15,977 nucleotides of DNA from Desulfobacterales bacterium (GCA_030689795.1 JAUYEO010000324.1:1-15977), one strand, 5' to 3'. Counted from the stretch's first letter, positions 1 through 6,659 are shown. Notes: generated from the letters alone by a model not told the origin. Translations and numbers: made by a program.

Positions 1-141
1 GAGATGGTAATGCCCGGTGACAATGTAACGATAACGGCAGATCTGATAACGCCGATAGCGATGGAGACGGAGCTTCGGTTTGCGATAAGGGAAGGCGGCC
101 GGACGGTCGGCGCCGGAGTAGTCAGCGAAATACTCGGATAA
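1..141 (+). CDS. tuf: Elongation factor Tu, C-terminal end (partial, 5' end outside window)
   Basis: The first 46 codons read in frame 1 and end at TAA 139-141. They encode the last part of EF-Tu domain 3, with the stretches EMVMPGDNV, TPIAME and FAIREGGRTVGAG that are near-invariant in bacterial EF-Tu, ending in ILG. EF-Tu is the cytosolic GTPase that delivers aminoacyl-tRNA to the ribosomal A site; this part contributes to the tRNA-binding beta barrel. The GTPase domain lies upstream of the window. Only 15 bases separate the stop from rpsJ, so tuf is probably co-transcribed with the S10 cluster as in the str-S10 arrangement of many bacteria. Whether this is the only tuf copy cannot be seen. 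Confidence 0.97.
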   Translation, partial: EMVMPGDNVTITADLITPIAMETELRFAIREGGRTVGAGVVSEILG

Positions 142-156
142 ATAGAAAGATAACTT

Positions 157-468
157 ATGATAATGAATACCAAGATCAGAATCAAGCTGAAGGCGTATGA
201 TCATAAACTGCTGGATCAGTCGGCTTCAGATATAGTTGATACTGCCAATAAGACCGGCGCAAAAGTTATAGGGCCCATTCCGCTGCCGACCAGAATTAAT
301 AAATATTGTGTTCTGCGCTCACCCCATATCGACAAAAAGTCGAGAGAGCAGTTTGAGATGAGAACCCATAAAAGACTTCTCGACATTATAGAGCCGACTC
401 AGCAGACAGTTGATGCCCTGATGAAACTGGACCTGTCTCCGGGAGTGGATGTCGAGATAAAACTGTAG
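157..468 (+). CDS. rpsJ: 30S ribosomal protein S10
   Basis: The product of 103 residues matches the usual S10 length (about 102-105). Recognisable blocks are IRIKLKAYDHKLLDQS near the N-terminus, GPIPLPTRINKYCVLRSPHIDKKSREQFE in shorter conserved pieces in the middle, and KLDLSPGVDVEIKL at the end. S10 sits in the 30S head and, with NusB, also acts in transcription antitermination in well-studied bacteria. Two ATG codons compete, at 157 and 163; I keep 157, but neither has a good Shine-Dalgarno site (only AGAAAGA upstream), so translation may depend on ribosomes finishing tuf 15 bases earlier. The start is uncertain by two codons; the identity is not. Confidence 0.97.
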   Translation: MIMNTKIRIKLKAYDHKLLDQSASDIVDTANKTGAKVIGPIPLPTRINKYCVLRSPHIDKKSREQFEMRTHKRLLDIIEPTQQTVDALMKLDLSPGVDVEIKL

Positions 469-488
469 CATAGGAAACGGTAAGAGCC

Positions 489-1124
489 ATGTGTAGAGGA
501 TTGATAGGGAAAAAACTGGGGATGACTGTTGTGTTCTCCTCGGAAGGCAAATATGTGCCGGTAACTGTTGTAAAGATCGGGCCATGCACGGTAACCCAGA
601 TTAAAACCGGTGAAACGGACGGATATAATGCGCTTCAGCTCGGATTCGGCGGGAAAAAAAAGACACGTGTAAGAAGGCCGGATAAGGGACATCTGAAAAA
701 AAGCGGGCTTGAATCCTGCGAAATAATCAGGGAGTTTGCGGTTGAAAATCCCGGAGAATATGCACTGGGCCAGGTATTGAATGCCGGTATCTTTACTGTC
801 GGAGACCGGGTGGATGTGAGCGGCACCACAAAGGGACGGGGTTTTGCCGGTGTAATCAAGCGGCACGGATACAGCGGGGGCAGGAAAACCCACGGAAGTC
901 ACTGCCACAGGATTCCGGGCTCTATCGGAGCGAGTGCTTGGCCTTCAAGGGTTTTCAAAGGGAAAAAGCTTCCCGGGCATTATGGAAATGAAAAGCAGAC
1001 CATGCGAAATGTTGAGATCGTTGATATAAGAGAGCAGGATAATCTGATATTGCTGAAGGGTGCGGTTCCGGGGCCGAGATCAGGCCTGGTTTCAGTATGT
1101 AAGCCGAAGATCACAAAAAAATAA
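489..1124 (+). CDS. rplC: 50S ribosomal protein L3
   Basis: The 211-residue product has the usual L3 length. It begins with the family signature GLIGKKLGMT and carries KGRGFAGVIKRHGYSGG (about residues 115-131) and PGSIGASAWPSRVFKGKK further on, which form the extended loop reaching toward the peptidyl-transferase centre. L3 binds 23S rRNA early in 50S assembly. At the site where E. coli L3 carries a methylated glutamine (GQNQTPG), this protein reads GASAWPS, so that modification is not expected; this is common outside gammaproteobacteria. The ATG has only a weak upstream purine run (AAACGGTAAGAG). It lies 20 bases after rpsJ. Confidence 0.98.
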   Translation: MCRGLIGKKLGMTVVFSSEGKYVPVTVVKIGPCTVTQIKTGETDGYNALQLGFGGKKKTRVRRPDKGHLKKSGLESCEIIREFAVENPGEYALGQVLNAGIFTVGDRVDVSGTTKGRGFAGVIKRHGYSGGRKTHGSHCHRIPGSIGASAWPSRVFKGKKLPGHYGNEKQTMRNVEIVDIREQDNLILLKGAVPGPRSGLVSVCKPKITKK

Positions 1125-1139
1125 TAGGATTTTGCCGGG

Positions 1140-1150
1140 GGCGTAACGCC
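1140..1150 (+). repeat. Small GC hairpin in the rplC-rplD gap
   Basis: GGCG (1140-1143), TAA loop, CGCC (1147-1150). The gap 1125-1195 is otherwise AT-rich. The heart of the hairpin, CGTAACG, is also found at 8920-8926 inside the larger repeat between rpsE and rpmD, so this may be a degraded remnant or chance. It is too short and lacks a T-run, so I do not call it a terminator. Confidence 0.35.
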
Positions 1151-1195
1151 TGATAAAAATGGCTTATAAAAAAGTAAATTGATTGGGACTATATT

Positions 1196-1819
1196 ATGTC
1201 GATTATAGATGTTTACAATATAAATGGAGAGAAGGTTTCGCAGCTTGAGCTTGCAGAAAGCATCTTCAATGTTCCTGTAAAACCGAGCGTGTTGCATGAA
1301 GTTGTTACAATGCAGCTTGCCTGCAGACGGGCAGGGAGCGCTTCCGTTAAACACAGGAGCGATGTGAAGGGGAGCACCAGAAAACTGTACAAGCAGAAAG
1401 GCACAGGCAGGGCGCGCAGAGGTGATATTAAATCTCCATTATTAAGAGGAGGCGGTTCTATTTTCGGGCCCGACCCGAGATCATATTCCTACAAGGTTCC
1501 CAAGAAAATAAGAAAACAGGCTCTTAAAATGGCTTTAAGCAGCAAGACCCAGACTAATAATCTTCTTGTGCTTGATAAGTTTGATCTCGAAAAAGTGAGG
1601 ACAAAAGGATTTACGTCCGTTCTTGACAACCTGAAGGTCAAAAAAGCGCTGATAGTAACCGAAAAGGTGAATGAAAATCTTGAGCTTTCATCAAGGAACG
1701 TTCCCGGTATCAAAGTAATGAGGTATGAAGGCCTGAATGTTTATGATATCCTGAAATATGAAAAGCTTATTCTGCTCGAGACTTCTATAAAGGGTATTGA
1801 AGGGAGGTTAACGGCATGA
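1196..1819 (+). CDS. rplD: 50S ribosomal protein L4
   Basis: The product is 207 residues, normal for bacterial L4 (about 200-210). The characteristic loop is present around residues 60-90: VKGSTRKLYKQKGTGRARRG followed by SPLLRGGGSIFGPDPRSY, the segment that lines the polypeptide exit tunnel. The C-terminal Rossmann-like part includes the block LNVYDILKYEKLIL. In E. coli L4 also represses the S10 operon through a leader upstream of rpsJ; no room for such a leader exists here, so autoregulation would have to work differently. The upstream site (TTGGGAC) is a weak Shine-Dalgarno match. The last four bases overlap the start of rplW. Confidence 0.98.
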   Translation: MSIIDVYNINGEKVSQLELAESIFNVPVKPSVLHEVVTMQLACRRAGSASVKHRSDVKGSTRKLYKQKGTGRARRGDIKSPLLRGGGSIFGPDPRSYSYKVPKKIRKQALKMALSSKTQTNNLLVLDKFDLEKVRTKGFTSVLDNLKVKKALIVTEKVNENLELSSRNVPGIKVMRYEGLNVYDILKYEKLILLETSIKGIEGRLTA

Positions 1820-2103
1820 TCAGATATGATGTTATAAAACGGCCTCTGATTACCGAAAAGAGCACGATTCAGAAAGAATCGGCCAACCAGCTCACTTTTG
1901 AAGTCGACCGGAAAGCCAACAGGGTTGAAATCAAGAAGGCGGTTGAAGGTATTTTCAAGGTCAAAGTCGCAGGTGTCAGAACAATTCAGGTTATGGGGAA
2001 ATTCAAGCGCAGGGGCCGGATACTGGGAAAGCGCAATGATTATAAGAAAGCTGTTGTCAGGCTTATGCCCGGTGAGCGTATTGAATTTTTTGAAGGAGTA
2101 TAG
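1816..2103 (+). CDS. rplW: 50S ribosomal protein L23
   Basis: The 95-residue product fits L23. The N-terminal block VIKRPLITEKST includes Glu14 in ITEKS, equivalent to the E. coli residue used to dock trigger factor at the tunnel exit; SRP also binds here in studied bacteria. The middle has FEVDRKANRVEIKKAVE, and the C-terminal half carries VNTI-like VRTIQVMGKFKRRG. The ATG lies within the ATGA overlap with the rplD stop and is preceded by GGGAGG, so translation is probably coupled to rplD. A 61-base gap with a hairpin and a short duplicated sequence follows. Confidence 0.97.
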   Translation: MIRYDVIKRPLITEKSTIQKESANQLTFEVDRKANRVEIKKAVEGIFKVKVAGVRTIQVMGKFKRRGRILGKRNDYKKAVVRLMPGERIEFFEGV

Positions 2104-2156
2104 ATTTAAGTAAAAAGTCGTTTTTTGACTTTTTATGAAGGTATCATAGATTTAGG
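2092..2156 (+). repeat. Short direct repeats flanking an AT-rich hairpin (rplW-rplB gap)
   Basis: GAAGG followed by ATAGATTTAAG (2092-2110) recurs as GAAGG followed by ATAGATTTAGG (2137-2156). Between them lies a perfect 9-bp stem, TAAAAAGTC 2111-2119 with GACTTTTTA 2127-2135, and a GTTTTTT loop. The second copy leads into the rplB ribosome-binding site (TTTAGGAGCTT). The stem is AT-rich with no following T-run, so it is a poor terminator candidate; an RNA processing or partial pausing site is possible but unproven. The duplication may have arisen from slippage or from a lost insertion. Confidence 0.5.
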
Positions 2157-2164
2157 AGCTTAAA

Positions 2165-2992
2165 ATGGCTGTAAAGAAAGTAAAACCCACGTCCGCCGGA
2201 AGGCGTTTTCAGGTTTATCCGTCATATGAAGAGATCACCCGTTCGAAACCGGAAAAAAGCCTTATCAAGGCTGAGAAAAAAAGCGGGGGCCGCAATGTGC
2301 ACGGACGGATAACCAGCAGGCACATAGGCGGTGGGAACAAGCATCATTACAGGCTGATCGACTTTAAGCGGGACAAGACAGGTATTCCCGCAAGGGTTGC
2401 GGCAATTGAGTATGATCCCAACAGAAGCTCGAGAATTGCGCTGCTTCATTATGCCGACGGGGAAAAACGATATATTCTTGCCCCTCTGAACCTTGCAGTT
2501 AATGATACTGTGATGTCGGGTCCGGAAGCCGATATAAAACCGGGCAACACACTGCCTTTGAGCAATATACCTCTCGGTACTTATATACACAATATAGAGC
2601 TTCGTATCGGAAAAGGCGGTCAGATTGTAAGAAGCGCCGGAACATTCGCCCAGTTGATGGCAAAGGAGAGTAAGTACGCTCTTGTGAAGCTTCCTTCCGG
2701 AGAAGTCCGGATGGTGTTGCTGAACTGCAAGGCTACAATAGGGCAGATAGGGAATGTTGTCCATGAGAACATATCCCTCGGGAAAGCCGGACGCAAAAGA
2801 TGGCTCGGAAGAAGGCCGAAAGTCAGGGGAGTTGCAATGAATCCGGTTGATCATCCCATGGGCGGAGGAGAAGGACGATCGTCAGGCGGACGGCACCCGT
2901 GCAGCCCATGGGGCATGCCGACAAAGGGTTATAAAACAAGGAAGAACAAGAAGACAAGTTCTTTCATAGTAAAAAAGCGTACACAGAAATAA
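2165..2992 (+). CDS. rplB: 50S ribosomal protein L2
   Basis: The product has 275 residues, the usual length for bacterial L2. Conserved blocks are GGRNVHGRITSRHIGGGNKH near residues 40-60, RVAAIEYDPNRSSRIALL, GQIVRSAGTFAQLMAKE, and near the C-terminus RGVAMNPVDHPMGGGEGRSS. The DH in NPVDHP contains the histidine implicated in peptidyl-transferase function in E. coli; the following HG is MG here, a common variant. L2 is a primary 23S rRNA-binding protein at the subunit interface. The ATG at 2165 has AGGAGC about five bases upstream. Confidence 0.98.
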   Translation: MAVKKVKPTSAGRRFQVYPSYEEITRSKPEKSLIKAEKKSGGRNVHGRITSRHIGGGNKHHYRLIDFKRDKTGIPARVAAIEYDPNRSSRIALLHYADGEKRYILAPLNLAVNDTVMSGPEADIKPGNTLPLSNIPLGTYIHNIELRIGKGGQIVRSAGTFAQLMAKESKYALVKLPSGEVRMVLLNCKATIGQIGNVVHENISLGKAGRKRWLGRRPKVRGVAMNPVDHPMGGGEGRSSGGRHPCSPWGMPTKGYKTRKNKKTSSFIVKKRTQK

Positions 2993-2997
2993 AGTCA

Positions 2998-3018
2998 GGC
3001 TTTACATATCAGTAAGCC
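2998..3018 (+). other. Weak stem-loop in the rplB-rpsS gap
   Basis: GGCTTTAC (2998-3005) and GTAAGCC (3012-3018) can pair with one bulged T around an ATATCA loop, followed by GGTTTTG. It superficially resembles a terminator, but the stem is imperfect, the T-run is four bases, and it sits inside a run of essential co-directional genes. At most it would cause pausing. Confidence 0.25.
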
Positions 3019-3040
3019 GGTTTTGTAAGCGGGAGAATAT

Positions 3041-3322
3041 ATGCCACGGTCGTTAAAAAAAGGTCCATACATTGAGCAAAAATTACTGAAGAAAGTTCTG
3101 GCTATTCATGAAAGCCGGGGCGGCAAAGTCATAAAAACATGGTCAAGGCGTTCGACGATTGTTCCTGAAATGGTCGGAGTTACAATGGCGGTGCACAACG
3201 GGAAGAAGTTCATACCTGTTTTTATTTCAGAGAACATGGTCGGGCACAAGTTAGGAGAATTTTCTCCTACAAGGACTTTTTACGGACATGCAGGCGACAA
3301 AAAAACCAAACTGAAGAAGTAA
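3041..3322 (+). CDS. rpsS: 30S ribosomal protein S19
   Basis: The 93-residue product opens with the near-invariant MPRSLKKGPYIEQKLLKK and includes IKTWSRRSTIVPEMVG, TMAVHNGKKFIPVFI and MVGHKLGEFSPTRTF. It matches S19 over its whole length. S19 is in the 30S head, contacts S13 and takes part in the B1a bridge to the 50S. A GGGAG site lies six bases before the ATG. rplV follows after 28 bases. Confidence 0.98.
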   Translation: MPRSLKKGPYIEQKLLKKVLAIHESRGGKVIKTWSRRSTIVPEMVGVTMAVHNGKKFIPVFISENMVGHKLGEFSPTRTFYGHAGDKKTKLKK

Positions 3323-3350
3323 GAAGAAGATAGAAAAGGGAATATTTGCT

Positions 3351-3689
3351 ATGGAGATTAAGGCTTTAGCAAGATATATACGCATTTCTCCTCAAAAAAT
3401 CCGGAAGCTCATCGGTGCGGTGAAGGGGAAAAAGGTGGAAGCGGCTTTGAACGAGCTGAAATTCATGCCTCTCAAGTCGGCGGGAATTGTTGAAAAGATT
3501 ATAAGATCTGCAGTTGCGAATGCCGGCCAGAATCCGAAGATGGATGTGGATTCGCTGTTTGTCCGCAATATTGTTGCAGATGAAGGCCCTTCATTGAAAC
3601 GTTTTGCAGCGAGGGCCCGCGGCAGGGGAACACGCATATTGAAACGAACGGCACATATTACGGTCACTTTGGCTGACGGGTCGATGTAA
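3351..3689 (+). CDS. rplV: 50S ribosomal protein L22
   Basis: The product of 112 residues fits L22 (about 110). It has RYIRISPQKIRKLIGAVKGK at the N-terminus and the beta-hairpin block RARGRGTRILKRTAHITVTL at the C-terminus, whose tip reaches into the exit tunnel and, with L4, makes its constriction. L22 contacts all domains of 23S rRNA in known structures. The upstream site AAGGGAA is moderate. The stop at 3687-3689 lies three bases before the strong AGGAGG of rpsC. Confidence 0.98.
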   Translation: MEIKALARYIRISPQKIRKLIGAVKGKKVEAALNELKFMPLKSAGIVEKIIRSAVANAGQNPKMDVDSLFVRNIVADEGPSLKRFAARARGRGTRILKRTAHITVTLADGSM

Positions 3690-3691
3690 AA

Positions 3692-3697
3692 AGGAGG
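3692..3697 (+). promoter_or_regulatory. Perfect Shine-Dalgarno for the TTG start of rpsC
   Basis: AGGAGG lies seven bases before TTG 3705. It decides the start: translation from this TTG gives GQKVNPIGLRLG, the canonical S3 N-terminus, and no in-frame ATG would preserve it. Confidence 0.85.
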
Positions 3698-3704
3698 AAA
3701 AAGC

Positions 3705-4358
3705 TTGGGTCAGAAAGTAAATCCTATCGGGTTGAGATTGGGTATAGTAAAAACATGGGAATCAAAATGGTATGCCGGTAAAAACTATGCAGGTTACATA
3801 CTCGAGGATTTTAATATCCGGAAGTTTCTGAAAAAGAAGCTTAACCATGCAGGCATTTCAAGGATTGAAATCGAAAGGTCATCCAAGCGGGTAAGACTGC
3901 GGATCTATGCATCGAGGCCCGGGATTATAATAGGCAAGAAGGGTTCTGAGATACTGCTGCTTAAGCAGGAACTGGAGAAACAGATATCTCATGAAGTTAT
4001 GATAGATATTCAGGAAGTCAGAAAGCCCGAGATAGACGCGCAGCTGATTGCCGAAAGCGTTGCTCAGCAGATGATAAAAAGAGTTGCATTCAGAAGGGCC
4101 ATGAAACGCGGAGTTGCTTCAGCCATGAGATTCGGCGCAATGGGTGTTAAGATAATATGCTCAGGCCGGCTCGGGGGAGCGGAAATGGCAAGGCGGGAAT
4201 GGTACCGTGAAGGACGCGTTCCGCTTCATACCTTAAGAGCCGATATCGATTACGGCTTTACGGAAGCACTTACTACGTATGGCATTATAGGAATCAAGGT
4301 TTTTGTTTTTAAAGGAGAGATCCTTAAAAAGGATCAAATTGAAGCAGGCGTCAGGTAA
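3705..4358 (+). CDS. rpsC: 30S ribosomal protein S3
   Basis: The gene starts with TTG and gives 217 residues, in the S3 range. GQKVNPIGLRLG begins the protein. The type II KH domain has its GxxG loop as GIIIGKKG (73-80). Basic residues R130, R131 and K134 in FRRAMKRG match those credited with mRNA helicase activity at the E. coli entry channel. The C-terminal domain has SGRLGGAEMARREWYREG and LRADIDYGFTEA, very conserved. S3 forms the mRNA entry site with S4 and S5, both also in this window. A 118-base palindromic gap separates it from rplP, although in most bacteria these two genes are nearly adjacent. Confidence 0.98.
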   Translation: MGQKVNPIGLRLGIVKTWESKWYAGKNYAGYILEDFNIRKFLKKKLNHAGISRIEIERSSKRVRLRIYASRPGIIIGKKGSEILLLKQELEKQISHEVMIDIQEVRKPEIDAQLIAESVAQQMIKRVAFRRAMKRGVASAMRFGAMGVKIICSGRLGGAEMARREWYREGRVPLHTLRADIDYGFTEALTTYGIIGIKVFVFKGEILKKDQIEAGVR

Positions 4359-4463
4359 GCCGTCGTGACGGCCCCTAACCCCGATAAACGGGATAAGTAA
4401 GTTTGCGAAATTATTTCCTGCCTGGAAAAAGCAGAAAATAATTTGCAATTTACTAAACGACGG
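4359..4463 (+). repeat. Nested palindromic element between rpsC and rplP
   Basis: The gap begins, right after the TAA, with the perfect palindrome GCCGTCGTGACGGC (4359-4372), then CCCCTAAC. A small hairpin follows (CCCG 4380-4383 with CGGG 4389-4392), then a long one: arms 4396-4421 and 4431-4454 pair over about 24 bases with two single-base bulges and one mismatch around the loop CTGGAAAAA. An outer stem can join CCGTCGT (4360-4366) to ACGACGG (4457-4463), enclosing all of it. The rplP Shine-Dalgarno (GAGAGGA) lies just outside. The start of the element resembles the repeat between rpsE and rpmD (8826-8935). It could be a dispersed repeat or a folded mRNA element; the large stem has no T-run. 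Confidence 0.7.
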
Positions 4464-4476
4464 GAGAGGAAAGCAG

Positions 4477-4890
4477 ATGCTGAGTCCCAAAAAAGTAAAA
4501 TACAGAAAACAGCAAAAAGGAAGAATGAAGGGAGTTGCAGGCCGTGGATCGAATTTGAGCTTTGGCGAATACGGACTGCAGGCAATAGAATGCGGCGCGG
4601 TCAATTCCAAGGAAATTGAAGCAGCGCGGATTGCCATGACAAGGCATGTAAAAAGAGGCGGCAAACTGTGGATAAGGGTATTTCCGGATAAGCCGATCAC
4701 AAAAAAACCTGCTGAAGTTAGAATGGGAAAAGGAAAGGGCGCTCCCGAAGGATGGGTTGCAATAGTCCGTCCGGGGAAAATTCTCTATGAGATGGAGGGT
4801 GTCACAAAGGAGCTCGCCAGGGAAGCGCTCAGACTTGCATCGCACAAACTTTCAGTGAAAACCAGATTTATAGACAGGAGCAATATATAA
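4477..4890 (+). CDS. rplP: 50S ribosomal protein L16
   Basis: The 137-residue product has the standard L16 length. It opens MLSPKKVKYRKQQKGRMKG, and contains FGEYGLQAIE, EAARIAMTRHVKRGGKLWIR, FPDKPITKKPAEVRMGKGKG and the C-terminal block ALRLASHKLSVKT. L16 binds near the A-site tRNA elbow and joins the 50S late in assembly. GAGAGGA precedes the ATG by about six bases. Only one base separates its stop from the rpmC start, suggesting coupling. Confidence 0.98.
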   Translation: MLSPKKVKYRKQQKGRMKGVAGRGSNLSFGEYGLQAIECGAVNSKEIEAARIAMTRHVKRGGKLWIRVFPDKPITKKPAEVRMGKGKGAPEGWVAIVRPGKILYEMEGVTKELAREALRLASHKLSVKTRFIDRSNI

Positions 4891-4891
4891 A

Positions 4892-5098
4892 ATGGAAGCG
4901 AGTGAGATTAGGGATCTGAGCCGGGAGGAAAGACTCAGTAAACTGAATGAACTGACAGAGGGCCTGTTCAATTTGCGCTTTCAGCATGGGATCGGTCAAC
5001 TTGAAAGTCCCAAAAAAATGAAGCTGACCAAGCGGGAAATTGCGCGGATAAAGACTGTTATCCGGGAATCCGAACTTATAAAAAAAGATAAAGAATAA
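4892..5098 (+). CDS. rpmC: 50S ribosomal protein L29
   Basis: A 68-residue, mostly helical protein that fits L29 (60-70 residues). It has the pattern EIRDLSREERLSKLNELTEG, then LFNLRFQHGIGQLESPKKMK and KREIARIKTVIRE, typical of the two antiparallel helices. L29 lies beside L23 at the tunnel exit. GGAG within the end of rplP (4877-4880) can serve as ribosome-binding site. rpsQ starts eight bases downstream. Confidence 0.97.
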   Translation: MEASEIRDLSREERLSKLNELTEGLFNLRFQHGIGQLESPKKMKLTKREIARIKTVIRESELIKKDKE

Positions 5099-5106
5099 TT
5101 GCTGCC

Positions 5107-5364
5107 ATGAATAAAAGAGGAATGAAAAGACAAGTGGTTGGGACTGTCGTAAGCGACAAGATGGATAAGACTGTTGTTGTCCGGATCGAAAGACTGGTCA
5201 AACATAAATTTTACCATAAATACGTCAGAAGACGAACTAAATTTGTCGCTCATGACGAAGAGAATTCTTGCGGGATCGGAGACAAGGTTATGATTACCGA
5301 ATCGAGGCCCCTCAGCAGGACAAAAAGATGGCGTATCAGCAAGATCGTTGAAAAAGCTGTTTGA
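5107..5364 (+). CDS. rpsQ: 30S ribosomal protein S17
   Basis: The 85-residue product matches S17. It has the OB-fold block VVGTVVSDKMDKTVVVRIER, then KYVRRRTKFVAHDEEN, GDKVMITESRPLSRTKRWR and a basic C-terminus. S17 is an early 16S rRNA-binding protein near the 5' domain. I keep the ATG at 5107. A second in-frame ATG at 5122 (MKRQVVG) has GAGGA too close to be useful. The 5107 start has little Shine-Dalgarno sequence and lies eight bases after the rpmC stop, so coupling is likely. Confidence 0.97.
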   Translation: MNKRGMKRQVVGTVVSDKMDKTVVVRIERLVKHKFYHKYVRRRTKFVAHDEENSCGIGDKVMITESRPLSRTKRWRISKIVEKAV

Positions 5365-5382
5365 TTTTAAAGGAATATTGAA

Positions 5383-5751
5383 ATGATTCAGGCAGAGACT
5401 AGGTTGACGGTGGCAGATAATTCAGGTGCCAAGGTGGTTTATTGCATTAAAGTTCTCGGCGGTTCGAGAAGGCGGTATGCAAGTGTCGGCGATATCATTG
5501 TCGTATCCGTGAAAGAGGCTATTCCCAATGCAAAGGTAAAAAAGGGCGAGGTTTTAAAAGCCGTTGTGGTGCGCACCAAAAAAGAGATACGAAGGCCGGA
5601 CGGATCATTTATAAGATTTGACGACAATTCGGCCGTTTTGATTACACCGAACAAGGAACCTATCGGAACGCGAATCTTCGGGCCCGTTGCAAGAGAACTG
5701 AGGGCGAAAAAATTCATGAAAATCATTTCGCTGGCCCCTGAAGTATTATAG
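5383..5751 (+). CDS. rplN: 50S ribosomal protein L14
   Basis: Exactly 122 residues, the standard L14 length. It shows MIQAETRLTVADNSGAK, CIKVLGGSRRRYASVGDIIV, KKGEVLKAVVVRTKKEIRR and DGSFIRFDDNSAVLI, with FGPVARELR toward the end. L14 lies at the 50S interface beside L19 and is the contact site for the silencing factor RsfS in known systems. AAAGGAA provides a moderate ribosome-binding site. It begins the spc group, continuous with rpsQ after 18 bases and with no obvious promoter in between. Confidence 0.98.
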   Translation: MIQAETRLTVADNSGAKVVYCIKVLGGSRRRYASVGDIIVVSVKEAIPNAKVKKGEVLKAVVVRTKKEIRRPDGSFIRFDDNSAVLITPNKEPIGTRIFGPVARELRAKKFMKIISLAPEVL

Positions 5752-5777
5752 TTTAATCCCGCTTGTGGAGACGGTTT

Positions 5778-6107
5778 ATGATAGAAAAAAGATGTGAGAT
5801 CAAAAAAGACGATAAGGTTAAGGTGATAGCCGGTAAGGATAAGGGTAAAATCGGTAAAGTGGTTAAAGTTATAAGAAAAGATAACAGGATCCTGGTGGAG
5901 AATGTAAATGTGGTTAAGCGGCATACCAGGCCGACAGCCAAGAACAAGCAGGGTGGAATTGTTGCCGGTGAAGCTCCGGTTCATGTATCTAATGTCATGC
6001 TGATGTGCAACAAATGCATCAAGCCTGTCCGCATCAAGATGCAAAAGCTTGAGAATGGTAAAAAAGCCCGCGTGTGCCAAAAGTGCAGCGAGATTATAGA
6101 TAAATAA
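5778..6107 (+). CDS. rplX: 50S ribosomal protein L24, form with two CxxC pairs
   Basis: The protein of 109 residues starts at ATG 5778, which has GGAG seven bases upstream. A TTG at 5763 would add five residues but lacks a ribosome-binding site. The KOW motif lies near residues 12-35 (KVKVIAGKDKGKIGKV), followed by ENVNVVKRHTRPT and GGIVAGEAPVHVSNVML. The C-terminal part has C77-N-K-C80 and C100-Q-K-C103, a zinc-ribbon arrangement present in many bacterial L24 proteins and absent in E. coli. L24 initiates 50S assembly and sits near the tunnel exit. Confidence 0.96.
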   Translation: MIEKRCEIKKDDKVKVIAGKDKGKIGKVVKVIRKDNRILVENVNVVKRHTRPTAKNKQGGIVAGEAPVHVSNVMLMCNKCIKPVRIKMQKLENGKKARVCQKCSEIIDK

Positions 6108-6119
6108 AAAAGGAATATA

Positions 6120-6659
6120 ATGGCACGGCTAAAACTTTATTATGACAAAGAGGTTGTTCCAAAGCTGGTTGAAACTTTTAAGTATGGGAACAGAATGCAG
6201 GTTCCTAAACTGGAAAAGGTAGTACTTAATATAGGGCTTGGAGAGGCTATTCATAATATAAAACTGCTTGATTCGGCTGTGGATGAGCTTAAGATTATAA
6301 CAGGGCAGAAACCTGTCATTACCCGCTCAAAAAAATCTATCGCCGCTTTTAAGCTGAGAATCGGGATGCCTATAGGGTGCATGGTTACACTCCGCAAGAG
6401 TCGCATGTATGATTTTCTGGACAGGCTCCTTAATACGGCTCTTCCGCGTGTAAGAGATTTCAGGGGAGTATCCAGCAAGGCTTTTGACGGGTTTGGAAAC
6501 TATACGCTCGGCATAAAGGAGCATATAATTTTCCCCGAGATTGATTATGATAAGATAGAGAAGATCAAAGGGCTGAATGTTTGCATTGTGACAACTGCAG
6601 CAACGGATGAAGAGGGCAAAGAGCTTTTAAGGCTTCTTGGAATGCCTTTTAAGAGCTGA
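6120..6659 (+). CDS. rplE: 50S ribosomal protein L5
   Basis: The product of 179 residues equals the usual L5 length. Key blocks are KLEKVVLNIGLGEA, ITGQKPVITRSKKSIAAFKLR, GCMVTLRKSRMYDFLDRL, LPRVRDFRG and FPEIDYDKI. L5 binds 5S rRNA with L18, also encoded here, and makes the central-protuberance bridge to S13. AAAAAGGAATATA precedes the ATG. The ATG is 12 bases after the rplX stop. In E. coli S8 represses this operon by binding near the rplE start; I saw no convincing S8-site structure here. Confidence 0.98.
   Translation: MARLKLYYDKEVVPKLVETFKYGNRMQVPKLEKVVLNIGLGEAIHNIKLLDSAVDELKIITGQKPVITRSKKSIAAFKLRIGMPIGCMVTLRKSRMYDFLDRLLNTALPRVRDFRGVSSKAFDGFGNYTLGIKEHIIFPEIDYDKIEKIKGLNVCIVTTAATDEEGKELLRLLGMPFKS

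Noticed and set aside
2222..2854. Open frame of 210 codons on the - strand opposite rplB
   Set aside because: It is the antisense shadow of a strongly conserved L2 gene, has no ribosome-binding site of note and no recognisable family.
2998..3025. Terminator between rplB and rpsS
   Set aside because: Bulged stem and only four T; it would cut off most of the operon. Kept only as a weak stem-loop.
4233..4845. Minus-strand frames across the rpsC-rplP gap, considered as a gene carried by the repeat
   Set aside because: They continue far into rpsC and rplP, have no family resemblance, and the gap itself is explained by palindromes.
5439..6080. Open frame of 213 codons on the - strand opposite rplN and rplX
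   Set aside because: It spans two certain genes and the gap between them in antisense; the translation has no recognisable domain.
6100..6200. S8 repressor site near the rplE start, as in E. coli
   Set aside because: I could not recognise the conserved helix with its bulged core; not supportable by eye.
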